NCBI GenBank assembly: GCA_013339895.1
Contig: JABACO010000021.1
Location: 434,001-498,000 of the forward strand
DNA from: Ephydatia muelleri
Taxonomy: Eukaryota > Porifera > Demospongiae > Spongillida > Spongillidae
Length of the DNA stretch: 64,000 nucleotides
Reading direction: 5' to 3'
Both the position numbers and the translations under genes were made by a program. This document shows, piece after piece, positions 26,592-37,800 of the stretch. Below the pieces are notes generated by a model. It was given only the letters and a program-made list of their open reading frames with translations, searched no databases and was not told the origin of the DNA. How positions within the stretch are numbered: position 1 is the first letter of the stretch; each line of letters begins with the position of its first letter.

Positions 26592-29500
26592 ATGTCTTCG
26601 GAAGAGAAGACACCATTGCTACCCGACGAAGAAAGTGGTGCGCAAAATTAACAAGCTCGTTTATATTCTTGTGGCTGCTTGTGCTTATTTGCAGCGGCTC
26701 ATGCACTACCCTTTTTATTTATTTATTTTAAAGGCGCGGCTGCGGCTGCAGATACAGGAACCGAAGCTGCAGATGTTAAGCCTGACGATGAGTCCAAGGG
26801 TGAGAAGGACGATGGAGTTATTTACTGCTGTGACCCGCGAGGGTGGCCATGCGCGATCCTGGTGCTTGTTCTGATCTGCCTGCTGAGTTTCGGGAGCTAC
26901 TATGTTATGACAACCCCGTGGCGCTTCAGAACATCATAATCAACGTGATGAAGGTGGACTTCACCAGATACAACCTTTGTACTCCCTCTACTCGTGGCCC
27001 AACGTCATCTTAGCGTTGGTGGGCGGGCTCTTGATGGACAGAGTATTTGGTGTTAGGCTGGGGACTGTTATATTCAGTGCTCTCATTTGTCTTGGTCAGG
27101 TGAGCCATCACGTGATTTCAGCAGTGGTATGGCTGAAGGCGGGGTGGATGGCTGGAAGATCTTGAACTGTGGACTAGATGCACTATGTGCTGCATCTTGA
27201 ATTGTTTCATTCTCATCCTCTACTCTCCTCACCTCCTCCCCTCAATCTCTCCTCCCCCCCTCCTCCCCCTCACCCCTCCCCTCCTCCCCCCCTCATCCTC
27301 TCCCCTCATCCTCCTCCCCTCATCCTCCTCCCCTCCCTCTTCCTCCCTCCTCCTCTATAGTTAATCTTTGCTCTTGGAGCATTTTTTGACCGTTACTGGC
27401 TGATGTTAGCTGGACGGTTTGTGTTTGGGTAAGTTGCTGTGTGCACAGTCATGCACACAAGACAAGAGGTTGCAAGAGCTGTCTATAACTGTACAATGCA
27501 TCTGTGTGAGATGCTGTAGACTCTAATGTCTTTGTTGGGCACTTGTTTTATGATATAGGCATACACCTTTAAGTAGACCCACTTGTAAAGTACTGCCACT
27601 TACACTGGGTGCCCCGTGTCTCTGCAAGTTTTCATTGTTGTGTGATTACTGAGGACTCTGTGTTCAGCCTTGCTGGTCTGTCTTTCTTAAGACTGGGAGG
27701 AGAGTCGTTAGCTGTGGCTCAAAATGCGTATGCAGTTCTGGGTTCAAGGGAAGGGTACTGAATCGGTGTTTGGCCTTCTTCTGAGTGTGTCAGGCTCGTA
27801 AGTTCGTCTTGATGCACACCTGTCTTGTCTTGCTTGCTGTAAACCTTATTTGTAACCATTGCTATTGTTTGGGTTCCCCACTGGGACTACAAGCCCTCAT
27901 GACCCCAGTGGGACCCCCCCCCCCCTCCCCTCAGTGGGACGTACATATACCAGCCCCCATGACCCCCCTCCCCCTGTGGAACCTCCCTCGTGACCCCCCC
28001 TCCCCCCAGTGGGACCTACTAGCCCATACGACCCCCTCTGGGACCTGTTGGCCTCCCTATGGGAGCCTCCCCCGCCTCTTACCTCCGGTGGGAGCCTCCC
28101 CTCCTCCCCTTACCCTTGATTCCCTACGTGAGCTTTAGTTCCCTGTGACCTCTTCTCTTCATGATCCCCTGTGTGATTCTTGTCTCTCCATGATCCCTTG
28201 ACCTCTTGTCTCTCCATGATCCCCTGTGTGATTTCTTGTCTCTCCATGATCCCCTTGACCTCTTGTCTCTCCATGATCCCCTATGGGACCCCATGTCTCC
28301 CCATGATCCCCTATGGACTCCATGTCTCTCCATGATCCCTATGGGACCCCATGTCTCTCCATGATCCCCTATGGGACCCCATGTCTCTCCATGATCCCCT
28401 ATGGGACCCCATGTCTCCCCATGATCCCCTATGGGACTCCATGTCTCTCCATGATCCCCTATGGGACCCCATGTCTCTCCATGATCCCCTATGGGACTCT
28501 ATGTCTCTCCATGATCCCCTATGGGACCCCATGTCTCCCCATGATCCCCTATGGGACCCCATGTCTCTCCATGATCCCCTATGGGACTCTATGTCTCCAC
28601 ATGATCCCCTATGGACCCCATGTCTCCACATGATCCCCTATGGGACCCCATGTCTCTCCCATGTTCTCCATGATCCCCTATGGGACCCCATGTCTCTCCA
28701 TGATCCCCTATGGGACTCTATGTCTCCACATGATCCCCTATGGGATCTTTGTCTCCCCCATGATCCCCTATGGGACTCTATGTCTCTCCATGATCCCCTA
28801 TGGGACTCTATGTCTTTCCATGATCCCCTATGGGACCCATGTCTCCCCATGATCCCCTATGGGACCCCATGTCTCCCCATGATCCCCTATGGGACCCCAT
28901 GTCTCCCCATGATCCCCTATGGGACCCCATGTCTCTCCATGATCCCCCTATGGGACTCTATGTTTCCATGATCCCCCTATGGGACCCATGTCTCTCCATG
29001 ATCCCCTATGGGACTCTATGTCTCCCATGATCCCCCTATGGGACTCTATGTCTCTCCATGATCCCCTATGGGACTCTATGTCTCCACATGATCCCCTATG
29101 GGACCCCATGTCTCTCCATGATCCCTATGGGACCCCATGTCTCTCCATGATCCCCTATGGGACTCTATGTCTCTCCATGATCCCTTATGGGACTCTTTGT
29201 CTCTCCATGATCCCCTATGGGACCCCATGTCTCCCCATGATCCCCTATGGGACCCCATGTCTCCCCATGATCCCCTATGGGACTCTATGTCTTTCCATGA
29301 TCCCCTATGGGACTCTATGTCTCTCCATGATCCCCTATGGGACCCATGTCTCCACATGATCCCCTATGGGACCCCATGTCTCCCCATGATCCCCTATGGG
29401 ACTCTATGTCTCCACATGATCCCCTATGGGACCCCATGTCTCCCCATGATCCCCTATGGGACTCTATGTCTCCCCATGATCCCCTATGGGACCCCATGTC

Positions 29501-32500
29501 TCTCCATGATCCCCTATGGGACTCTGTGGCAGGCATTGTTCACATCTACCTGTCAAGTTCATAAATGACATCATTTATTATCACCACTTTTCTGCTCCCC
29601 TCCCTCCCCTACTCACACCTCAGGGGAGCACTGTGAATCAAAATGTTAACTATCCTCTGTACAACGCTTTGTATCACCCAAGTTCAAAGAACTCCTCATC
29701 CTCGCCGGGTGATGGGAGTGCTTCTGCTTTGCTAGGAGTTGTCCTCTTTATGGTAAGACAAGTGAGGTGCCTCCAGCTTGCCTGCTCTCTCCTCCCACTA
29801 CACTCCCTTATGCCGCATTCTTCATACTGCTCTCTCCTCCCACTACACTCCCTTATGCCGCATTCTCCATACTGCTCTCTCCTCCCACTACACTCCCTTA
29901 TGCCGCATTCTTCATATGCGCCTCTCTCCTCCACTACACTCCCTTATGCCGCATTCTTCATACTGCTCTCTCCTCCCACTACACTCCCTTATGCCGCATT
30001 CTTCATATGCTCTCTCTCCACTACACTCCCTTATGCCGCTCTCCATACTGCTCTCTCTCCCATACACTCCCTTATGCCGCATTCTTCATACTGCTCTCTC
30101 CTCCCACTACACTCCCTTATGCCGCATCTTCATACTGCTCTCTCCTCCCACTACACTCCCTTATGCCGCATTCTCCATACTGCTCTCCTCCCACTACACT
30201 CCCTTATGCCGCATTCTCCATACTGCTCTCTCTCCCACTACACCCCTTATGCCGCATTCTCATACTGCTCTCTCCTCCCACTACACTCCCTTATGCCGCA
30301 TTCTCCATACTGCTCTCCTCCCACTACACTCCCTTATGCCGCATTCTCCATACTGCTCTCTCCTCCCACTACACTCCTATGCCGCATTCTCCATATGCTC
30401 TCTCCTGTCTCTCAACACCACACCACCATCCTTCCTACCCTTCCTCACACTTCCTGCACACATCCTCACTGTCCTCACTAAATTACCATCATCCCTATCT
30501 CCTTCCCTCACACCTCACTCATCTCCTCCCTCACCATCCTCCCCTATCTCTCCCTCACATCCTCCCCTATCTCCTCCATCACCATCTCCCTATCATTCCC
30601 TCACACTTTCTATACCTCACCATCCTCCCACCTCACTCACTCACATTTTCATTTGCTATGATTTTTTATGTCCCTCCTCCCCAAGAAGCCTTGTGTCCTC
30701 CTCCCAAGCAAGCCTTGTGTCTTTAGTCGCATGTTTCCTTTTGGGGGAGGCCTCTTCCCAGACCCTAGTGCCCTGCTTTATTTATCTAGTCTCTTCCAAA
30801 GGCTTGTCATCTGTATACGGTCACTGTTGAGTCGGGGTCCTGGGCTTACTGTACAAGTGGGCGAGCGGATACATCAAGAGGCCAGCTGCTGCAGTAGGGT
30901 ACATTGGTTCCATGGTGCACATCCTTGTGTGTCGCCCACTCCCTGCCTCTGATGCCTAACCAGGTCAGAAGCCCAGCCTCAGGGACTTGAAGGACTTTCC
31001 CATACCAGTGTGGCTCGTCTTCCTGGTCTGTGTCACCTATTACGTCAGTGTGTTCCCTTTCATCGGGATGGCTGTGTGAGAGCTGTGGGGGAGTGGGCTG
31101 TGGACCTATTCCACTTACTCCATTCTTTTGCAGTCTGTTCCTGCAGCAGAAGTATGGACTGTCCACATCTCCGGCCAATTTTGTTAATAGGTGTGTGTGT
31201 GTGTGTATGTGTGCGTGCGTGCATGCATGCATGTGTGCGTGCGGTGTGTGTGGGTATGTGTGTGTGTGTGTGTTTTTCTTCTGGCCTTGAGCTTTTTCTC
31301 CTGCTTCTCAGTATTGTGTACATCGTCTCTGCTGCGGCATCTCACTGTCTTGGGATTCATGGTTGATAAGACTGGTTTCAACTTGTTCTGGTGTAAGTTT
31401 TATTTTAATACACCAGTGGTTCATTCAAATTCTGCCTTCTTCATCCATCTTTTCCCTCCCATCCTTCCACCTTCTCTCCCTCTCAACCTCCACCTTCTTC
31501 TCCCTCCCACCCTCCACCTTCTCTCCCTCCCACCCTCCCACCTTCTCTCCCTCCCACCTCCACCTTCTCTCCCTCCACCTCCACCTCTCGTCCTCCCATC
31601 CTCCACCTTCTTTCCCTCCCACCTCTCTACCTTCTCTCCCTGCCCACTCTCCACCTTCTCTTCCTCCCAACCCTCCAACCTTCCTCTCCCTCCCACCCTC
31701 CACTTCTCCATCCACCCTCCACCTGCTCTCCCTCCCACCCCTCCAACTTTCCCTCCCACTTACCACCTTCTTCTCCATCCTCCACCTTCTCTCCCTCCCA
31801 CCCATGCCCACCCTCCACCTGTAGTGATTTTTGGGATATTTGCAACACTTACAGCGCATGTAGCTTTTGCATTCTCATCGTGTTGAGCAGTTCATCCCAT
31901 ATTTGGTGATGACCTTGATGGGACTGGCCTACTCCTGCCTGGCCTGTTCCCTATGGCCAATGGTGTCCTTCATTGTTCCAGAACACCAGTTGGGAACTGC
32001 TTATGGCATGTCAGTTGTTGTCTTGGAGTTTATATGTTATCCTCTTGTGTTACCTTGTAGTTTATATGTTGTCCTGTTGTGTTGACTTGTAGTTTATATG
32101 TTGTCCTGTAGTGTTGCCTTGTAGTTTATGTGTTGATTTGTAGTGTTGTCTTGTAATTTATATGTTGGCCTGTAGGTGTTGTCTTGTAATTTATGTCTAG
32201 TTTCATGTCCTTGTGTGTTATAGTATTCCAGGATTATGATTTGTTATAATAATCAGTTAGCATGTGGGTATGTCATTGAGCGCATAAAATGGTTGGTTTT
32301 CTTTGCAAGGTAGTAAATAGAACCACTTGTGTATTCTTACCAGCCACACACCTTTCAAATTATGTGCAGTTTGTCACTCTCGTTTGGGAGCAGTAGCCAT
32401 TTGTTTATATTTCCTCCTGTGTCCAACAGAATGCAGTCTGTGCAGAACCTTGGGCTAGCAGTGGTGCCCATCGTAGCAGGATTGTTGTGGATTCTGGAGG

Positions 32501-33562
32501 CTACATGCTGACAGAAGTCATGTTCTGTGCTCTTCTATGTCTGGCCCTCCTCTGTGGCATAGCCCTGTATGTCTATGATGCCACGCATGGAGGGAAACTG
32601 AACTTGTCTGCGTGGGCACGAGCGAGAGAGGCGAAGAAGGATGAGGGAGTGTCCAGATCACGGTAAGAGAAGAGCTGGGGACCAGGCACGTTCCGTCTAC
32701 CCATTCACATAATAACTATCTAATACATCCTGTTATGTGTGCATCCTGTTCTGTGTGCATCCTGTTCTGTGTGCATCCTGTTCTGTGTGCATCCTGTTCT
32801 GTGTGCATCCTGTTCTGTGTGCATACTGTTCTGTGTGCATCCTGTTCTGTGTGCATCCTGTTATGTGTGCATCCTGTTATGTGTGCATCCTGTTCTGTGT
32901 GCATCCTGTTCTGTGTGCATCCTGTTCTGTGTGCATCCTATTCTGTGTGCATCTGTTCTGTGTGCATCCTGTTATGTCTACATCCTGTTCTGTGTGCATC
33001 CTGTTCTGTGTGCATCCTGTTCTGTGTGCATCCTGTTCTGTGTGCATCCTGTTTTGTGCACATTCTGTTATGTCTACATCCTGTTCTGTGTGCATCCTGT
33101 TATGTGTGCATCCTGTTTTGTGCACATCCTGTTATGTCTACATCCTGTTCTGTGAACATCCTGTTATGTGTGCATCCTGTTTGTGCACAGGACTAGCAGC
33201 TTTGGCTCCATAAGAGTGCCAATCAAGTACACAAGTCCTATACCAGCTGCGTCTGCCTTCTATCTGCGCAAACCGCTTCCTGTCAAGATGGGAGAGAAGG
33301 TACTTGGTCTTCTGCAGCTGCTGAATTCCTCCCAACCCTCCTGTCCAATCCCATCTCCCCACATTACCTGTCCAATCCCATCTCCCCATATCTCCTGTCC
33401 AATCCCATCTCCCCATATCTCCTGTCCAATCCCATCTCCCCATATCTCCTGTCCAATCATATGATGTCATTGGTTATCCATTCCTCACAGATTCCGGAAC
33501 ACGTCATGGTGGTGAACCCTCTGACTACCAGTTATGGAGTACATGCCGGAATACTGAAATGA
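26592..33562 (+). CDS. MFSD1: MFSD1-like lysosomal major facilitator transporter
   Basis: Exons: 26592-26637, 26734-27099, 27361-27428, 27692-27797, 29624-29752, about 30833-30900, 30969-31075, 31134-31190, 31312-31392, 31825 to about 32006, 32430-32662, 33191-33299, 33491-33562. Twelve-helix MFS carrier; in mammals MFSD1 sits in the lysosome and exports dipeptides. The N-terminus MSSEEKTPLLPDEES has an acidic dileucine (EKTPLL), the lysosomal sorting signal of this family. Matches include YSWPNVILALVGG, DRVFGVRLGT, GGESLAVAQN, FPIPVWLVFLVC, PEHQLGTAYG and MQSVQNLGLAVVPI. The C-terminal tail from the last helix (VPIKYTSPIP to the stop) is longer than in mammals. Several one-base indels break frame, for example near 26908, 26980, 31355 and 32490. 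Introns are packed with minisatellites. The exon near 30833 is weakly supported. Confidence 0.88.
27895..28135. repeat. C-rich imperfect repeat in MFSD1 intron 4
   Basis: Units resembling AGTGGGACC plus runs of C, grading into the larger array that follows. Confidence 0.6.
28140..29530. repeat. 1.4-kb minisatellite, 30-bp unit, MFSD1 intron 4
   Basis: About 46 copies of a 30-bp unit with core CCATGATCCCCTATGGGAC plus ATGTCTCT. Variants at two positions (CCCC / TCT before ATG, CTCT / CCCC / CCAC after it) recur in blocks. Thirty is a multiple of three, so all frames on both strands stay open for long stretches; the resulting peptides (MSLHDPLWDP repeats) are not evidence of a gene. Confidence 0.95.
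29780..30410. repeat. Minisatellite, 45-bp unit, MFSD1 intron 5
   Basis: About 14 copies of a 45-bp unit with core CTACACTCCCTTATGCCGCA. It starts just after the exon 5 donor at 29753 and carries many single-base length variants. Confidence 0.93.
31435..31820. repeat. CCACCTTCTCTCCCTCC array, MFSD1 intron 9
   Basis: About 20 copies of a 15-18 bp pyrimidine-rich unit that ends in the CTGTAG acceptor of the next exon. Confidence 0.9.
32725..33185. repeat. Minisatellite, 16-bp unit, MFSD1 intron 11
   Basis: About 29 copies of CATCCTGTTCTGTGTG with A/T and TCTA variants. It runs up to the GTGCACAG acceptor, and the last unit shares GTGCACA with the splice site. Confidence 0.95.
33335..33465. 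repeat. 27-bp tandem repeat, MFSD1 last intron
   Basis: Four to five copies of CTGTCCAATCCCATCTCCCC plus a short spacer. Confidence 0.9.
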
Positions 33563-33906
33563 CCTTTTTGTGAAGTGATCATTGCATTTGACCACTCGTG
33601 TATTTTGATATAACATGACTGATTGAGTGATCTATTTGTTCACATTAGTTGATGCGTTGCTAAGACTGTGCACATCCAATTGAAGGGTTGACATGCAGCT
33701 AGCTGGTCATAGCACATTCAGAGATCACTACTACATCTTGTGAAATAGGCTAGGGTTAAGTTGCTGATGTACCACCATATACTCTTTGAAATGCTAAAGA
33801 GAAATCCACAATAGGATGTGATGACAACTCCTGATCGATCGCAAGGGTTTCTAATGTTCCTATGATAGGGAATCGACATCATGAATAGTGAACTGTTTCA
33901 AAGCTA

Positions 33907-33950
33907 GTCTGGGGACCTGACCCTAGCACACTAGAGTCGGGTCCCCAGAC
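33907..33950. repeat. Short hairpin (inverted repeat)
   Basis: Arms GTCTGGGGACC and GGTCCCCAGAC, with partial pairing continuing inward, around a loop of about 16 bp. Could be a transcript-end hairpin or a small element. Confidence 0.7.
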
Positions 33951-33984
33951 GATTTCAAAGCATCTCCTTTCACAGCTGAAACCA

Positions 33985-34080
33985 CTGGCGCAGTGGGCGA
34001 GCCTTCTGTTTACTTACGTCAACTTACTTATGCATCCGTTAATTACAGTAATGGTGATTTTAAACCTCCCACTGCGCCAG
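33985..34080. repeat. 96-bp segment with 13-bp terminal inverted repeats
   Basis: CTGGCGCAGTGGG at 33985-33997 and its exact complement CCCACTGCGCCAG at 34068-34080 bracket about 70 bp. The left arm also fits a tRNA A-box (TGGCGCAGTGG), but no B-box follows. Possibly a small MITE. Confidence 0.6.
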
Positions 34081-34861
34081 GAATGGACTCGTAAAAATCT
34101 AGCAGAATGCTAAATCTGGAGGCTCTTAAAATCTTTGAAGAAGCCCTCCAATTCTTTTCCCAAAGGCCTAGCGGTAAACTGCTAAACTCCCTTCACTGCA
34201 TGTAGGATCCACAATGAAACGTTTGATTTTGGTATAGCATTTTAAGGTAACCTTCAGACAGAAACATGACTTCTAAATTGTTTTGTTGCTATGGTTACCA
34301 ATCACAATTCTATTATTTTTTTGGGTCAGTGAAGATTGCTTACCAGTGGGAGGAAATATGACAGTGTCCTGACAGAATCTCCTACTGTATTGAAACTTTT
34401 TTAAAATACAGATAATTCCCATGTAAAAACACATGCAATTATCTCCCATTTGACACTATCCAAAGTCTGACTTTTTGTTGTTGAATGTTTGTGTATGACT
34501 GTTGCTTTTGGTCTTGTTGACTACAGTCTATGGACCTGAAACTTTGTTGATCAAGTTCATGCTCACCCATTACAGTATAGCTGCCATTGATTGCTACAAT
34601 GACATAAGCATATCAAAAACAGAATTGCTAGGCTCTCTGGACAATGTGCAGTGTCATCCTTCTGCCCCACACCAAGGTTTGTGTTCCAAGATTTAACAAA
34701 AACCACCATATGGGAATCCCTACATCATCAGCACTGATGGGAATCCCTACATCATCAGCACTGGTGAAACAATTATAATGTAGAAATAATAGATTTCTGG
34801 CAACCTTTGAAAGGGGAAGTGAACACACACACAATAACACATGAAGGCACTTCTGACAAGG

Positions 34862-37800
34862 TCACTTGGTCTTCTTCAAACGTTCCTCTTCATACTTCTT
34901 GATCAGTTCAGCCTTAAGGAAATGTTAACAGTTGCATATGCGCCTTGCACAATTTTCATTATTTACACACACTGTTGCTAAAATTCTACTGTGGATTTTT
35001 TCTCCATAGTTGCAACTGGCTTACAAATGAACAACGCAACAACACTTCATGACTTGCATAAATCTAATGCATACTCTACACAGTTATTAAAGGCTATGGT
35101 AATTTGATAAACCATCACTTCACACATACAAATGACAGACCCATTGTTAGGAGATCCTATTCATTCTCTTCACAAGTAGTGCATCTGCTACACACTGACT
35201 GCCACCACATATCTTTGCAACATTATTATGTATGCAATTACATCTTAGTACCCATACAAGCCCCACATGCCACCACCCTCACAAAAGTACACCTCTCACA
35301 AGCCCTAATCACCTGAAGGTTTGGAAGAACCTGCAGGTACTTGCAGAATTCCATGGTGAACTCTCCTTTCCCCTGAGGACGAGGATCACATGAGATGCTT
35401 GGAAGAGAGGAGCTAGGATCTCACCTGGGTCGTAGACCTCAGCTCTGTCGCGTACCCGAACATGTCATTCAATGGTACCTACAGAGGGACAGATTAGTTC
35501 AAGCTAATTGCTGTTCATGTAGCTTCCCAGGTGTGACAGCTGCCCTTTTCAAACCCCACTAAGAAGTGACCTAGTCACCCGCAGGTTTCAACAATACCCT
35601 TCCTAGAATTATGTGCATAATATACATGCAGTGGAAGGTTCCTTCTGATCTGACAACTGGCAGTATTGCTTTACAATGTGTCAATCTCACCTTCTCCCCC
35701 ACCCTTTAATCCTATCAAATTTTATCAGCCTTTTTTTAAAGCAAGATTCTGAAGGTGTCTCACTATCAGTCCATTCTATCCAGTGCTCACCTCACAGTAT
35801 GCCGTGAAATATCCTTCAGCTGCATCTGTACCAGTGATGACTCCTCTTCTCTTATTAATGCCTCCTACTACAGCACCCTAAGGGTTGAACAACAAGCAAC
35901 ATCTTGTCTGTGGATTGACCAGTCACAGCTATTTCCATTTCTAATAGGAACACACCTGAACTCAATTTAATGTACAGTAACATTGTTAAACAAGGTTGCC
36001 CTAAAAAATCCCTCACATCAACACTAATCCTAGCGAATGTGGCCATTAAAAAAGCACCACTACAGCTTGACACTGCGCTGAAAGACATGTGTACAGTCAA
36101 TATACCTGAAACTCTGTTGGTGCCACAACCTCAACCGTCATGATGGGTTCAAGAATGACTGGAGGACCATTGGGAAAAGCTGTAACGAAGAACGACAACA
36201 CAAATATTATTAAGCTTCAGCCACGCCCCCTTCAGTACCACTCCTCCCACCCACTCATTACCTTGCCTCATAGCTCCTATGGCAGCCTGTTTAAATGCAA
36301 TTTCACTGGAGTCCACTGGGTGAGACACACCATCTTCCAGTACAAAACGCAGTCCAGTCACTTTGTGACCGGACAGAAGACCTGCAAGGTTACACATGAG
36401 TACACATATGCTGGGACTAAATCAATCTACACATGTGCAGGGATATCCAAACATGTGCAGGGATATTCAAACATTTACATGTACCTTTGTCACAAGCCTC
36501 CTGAAAACCTTTCTCAATGGCCGGAATGAAGTTCTTTGGGATATTCATACCTACAGTCTTGTCCACAAACTCCACTTTCATCAGCTCCTCCCCGGTCAAG
36601 GGCTAAACACAGAACTCCAGTTACCCTAGCAACAATAACTTTCAAAGCACCACATACCTCCAGGTGTCCAATGACCCGCCCATACTGCCCCGCCCCTCCA
36701 CTCTGCTTCTTGTGAAGATAATCAAACCTGGTTGTGTAACAAAAGGTGACACGTCAAACGAGGTGATTAGCTGACATAGGCACTCAACTTGACATTGTTT
36801 GCCACAGTCTCCCTGAAAGCCACCTTAGGCTTGCCAGTTACACAGGGGCAGTTGTACTCCAGACGCATACGCTTTTTACACACAGGAGCGGGCAAAGTCA
36901 AGTAGGCTCCACAAGTGTGTTACATACCTCAGTGTAGATCTCTAAATGCAGCTCACCCATGCCAGAAATGATGGTCTACACAACGTAACGCAAAACTAGG
37001 GAACAAGGTAAGAGAATGGATTCTAACAAACCTCCTTGCTTTCTTCATCGTAATGAACCTTGAAGGTTGGGGTCCTCACGTTGGAAACGATTAATAGCCT
37101 TTGAAAATGCATCCAGGTCGTCCTAACATGAGTACTAGCAGTTAGCAGTTCTGTCTACAAGCAAACTCATTCACTACCTTCTTAGCGGGCTTCACAGCAA
37201 GAGAGATGACTGGGTCTGGTACATGAATGGACTCCTGATGGATAATACCACACGTGTGGATAGGCTTTGCTTTTGATACTGGATCAACCCACCATTGTCA
37301 GTTTGGTCATATCATCAGTTGTAAACGTGTCTCCTGATGCACAGTCAATTCCAAATAAAGCACATATATCTCCCGCGTACACATCAGATACATCCTATTC
37401 AGAAAAGCATGAGTCAGTGCAATGCACACCATCACACCACACATCATCACACCACACATCATCACACCACACATCATCACACCACACATCATCACACCAC
37501 ACATCATCACACCATCACACCCCACACCATCACACCCCACACCATCACACCACACATCATCACACCACACATCATCACACCCCACACCATCACACCAGCA
37601 GGTGCCTCACCTCCATCTGGTCACTGTGCATTCTCACCAGACGAGACACCTTCACTTTCTTGCCAGTGCGGGTGTTGATGATGTTGTCTCCTCTAGTAAG
37701 GGAACCTTGGTACACACGAATGTAGGTCAGCTGACCAAACCGACCTGCCTGCAAACATACCATACAGGCAATTAAACACAACACATAATATCAGAATACA

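Larger units (their letters stand above)
33563..34861. other. Convergent intergenic region MFSD1 / GFM1
   Basis: The 3' ends of MFSD1 and GFM1 face each other across 1.3 kb. It holds the palindromes at 33907-33950 and 33985-34080 and otherwise unique AT-rich sequence. No gene seen. Confidence 0.7.

Noticed and set aside
33985-33997. tRNA gene or tRNA-derived SINE suggested by the A-box-like motif
   Set aside because: No B-box or cloverleaf arms follow at the right distance.
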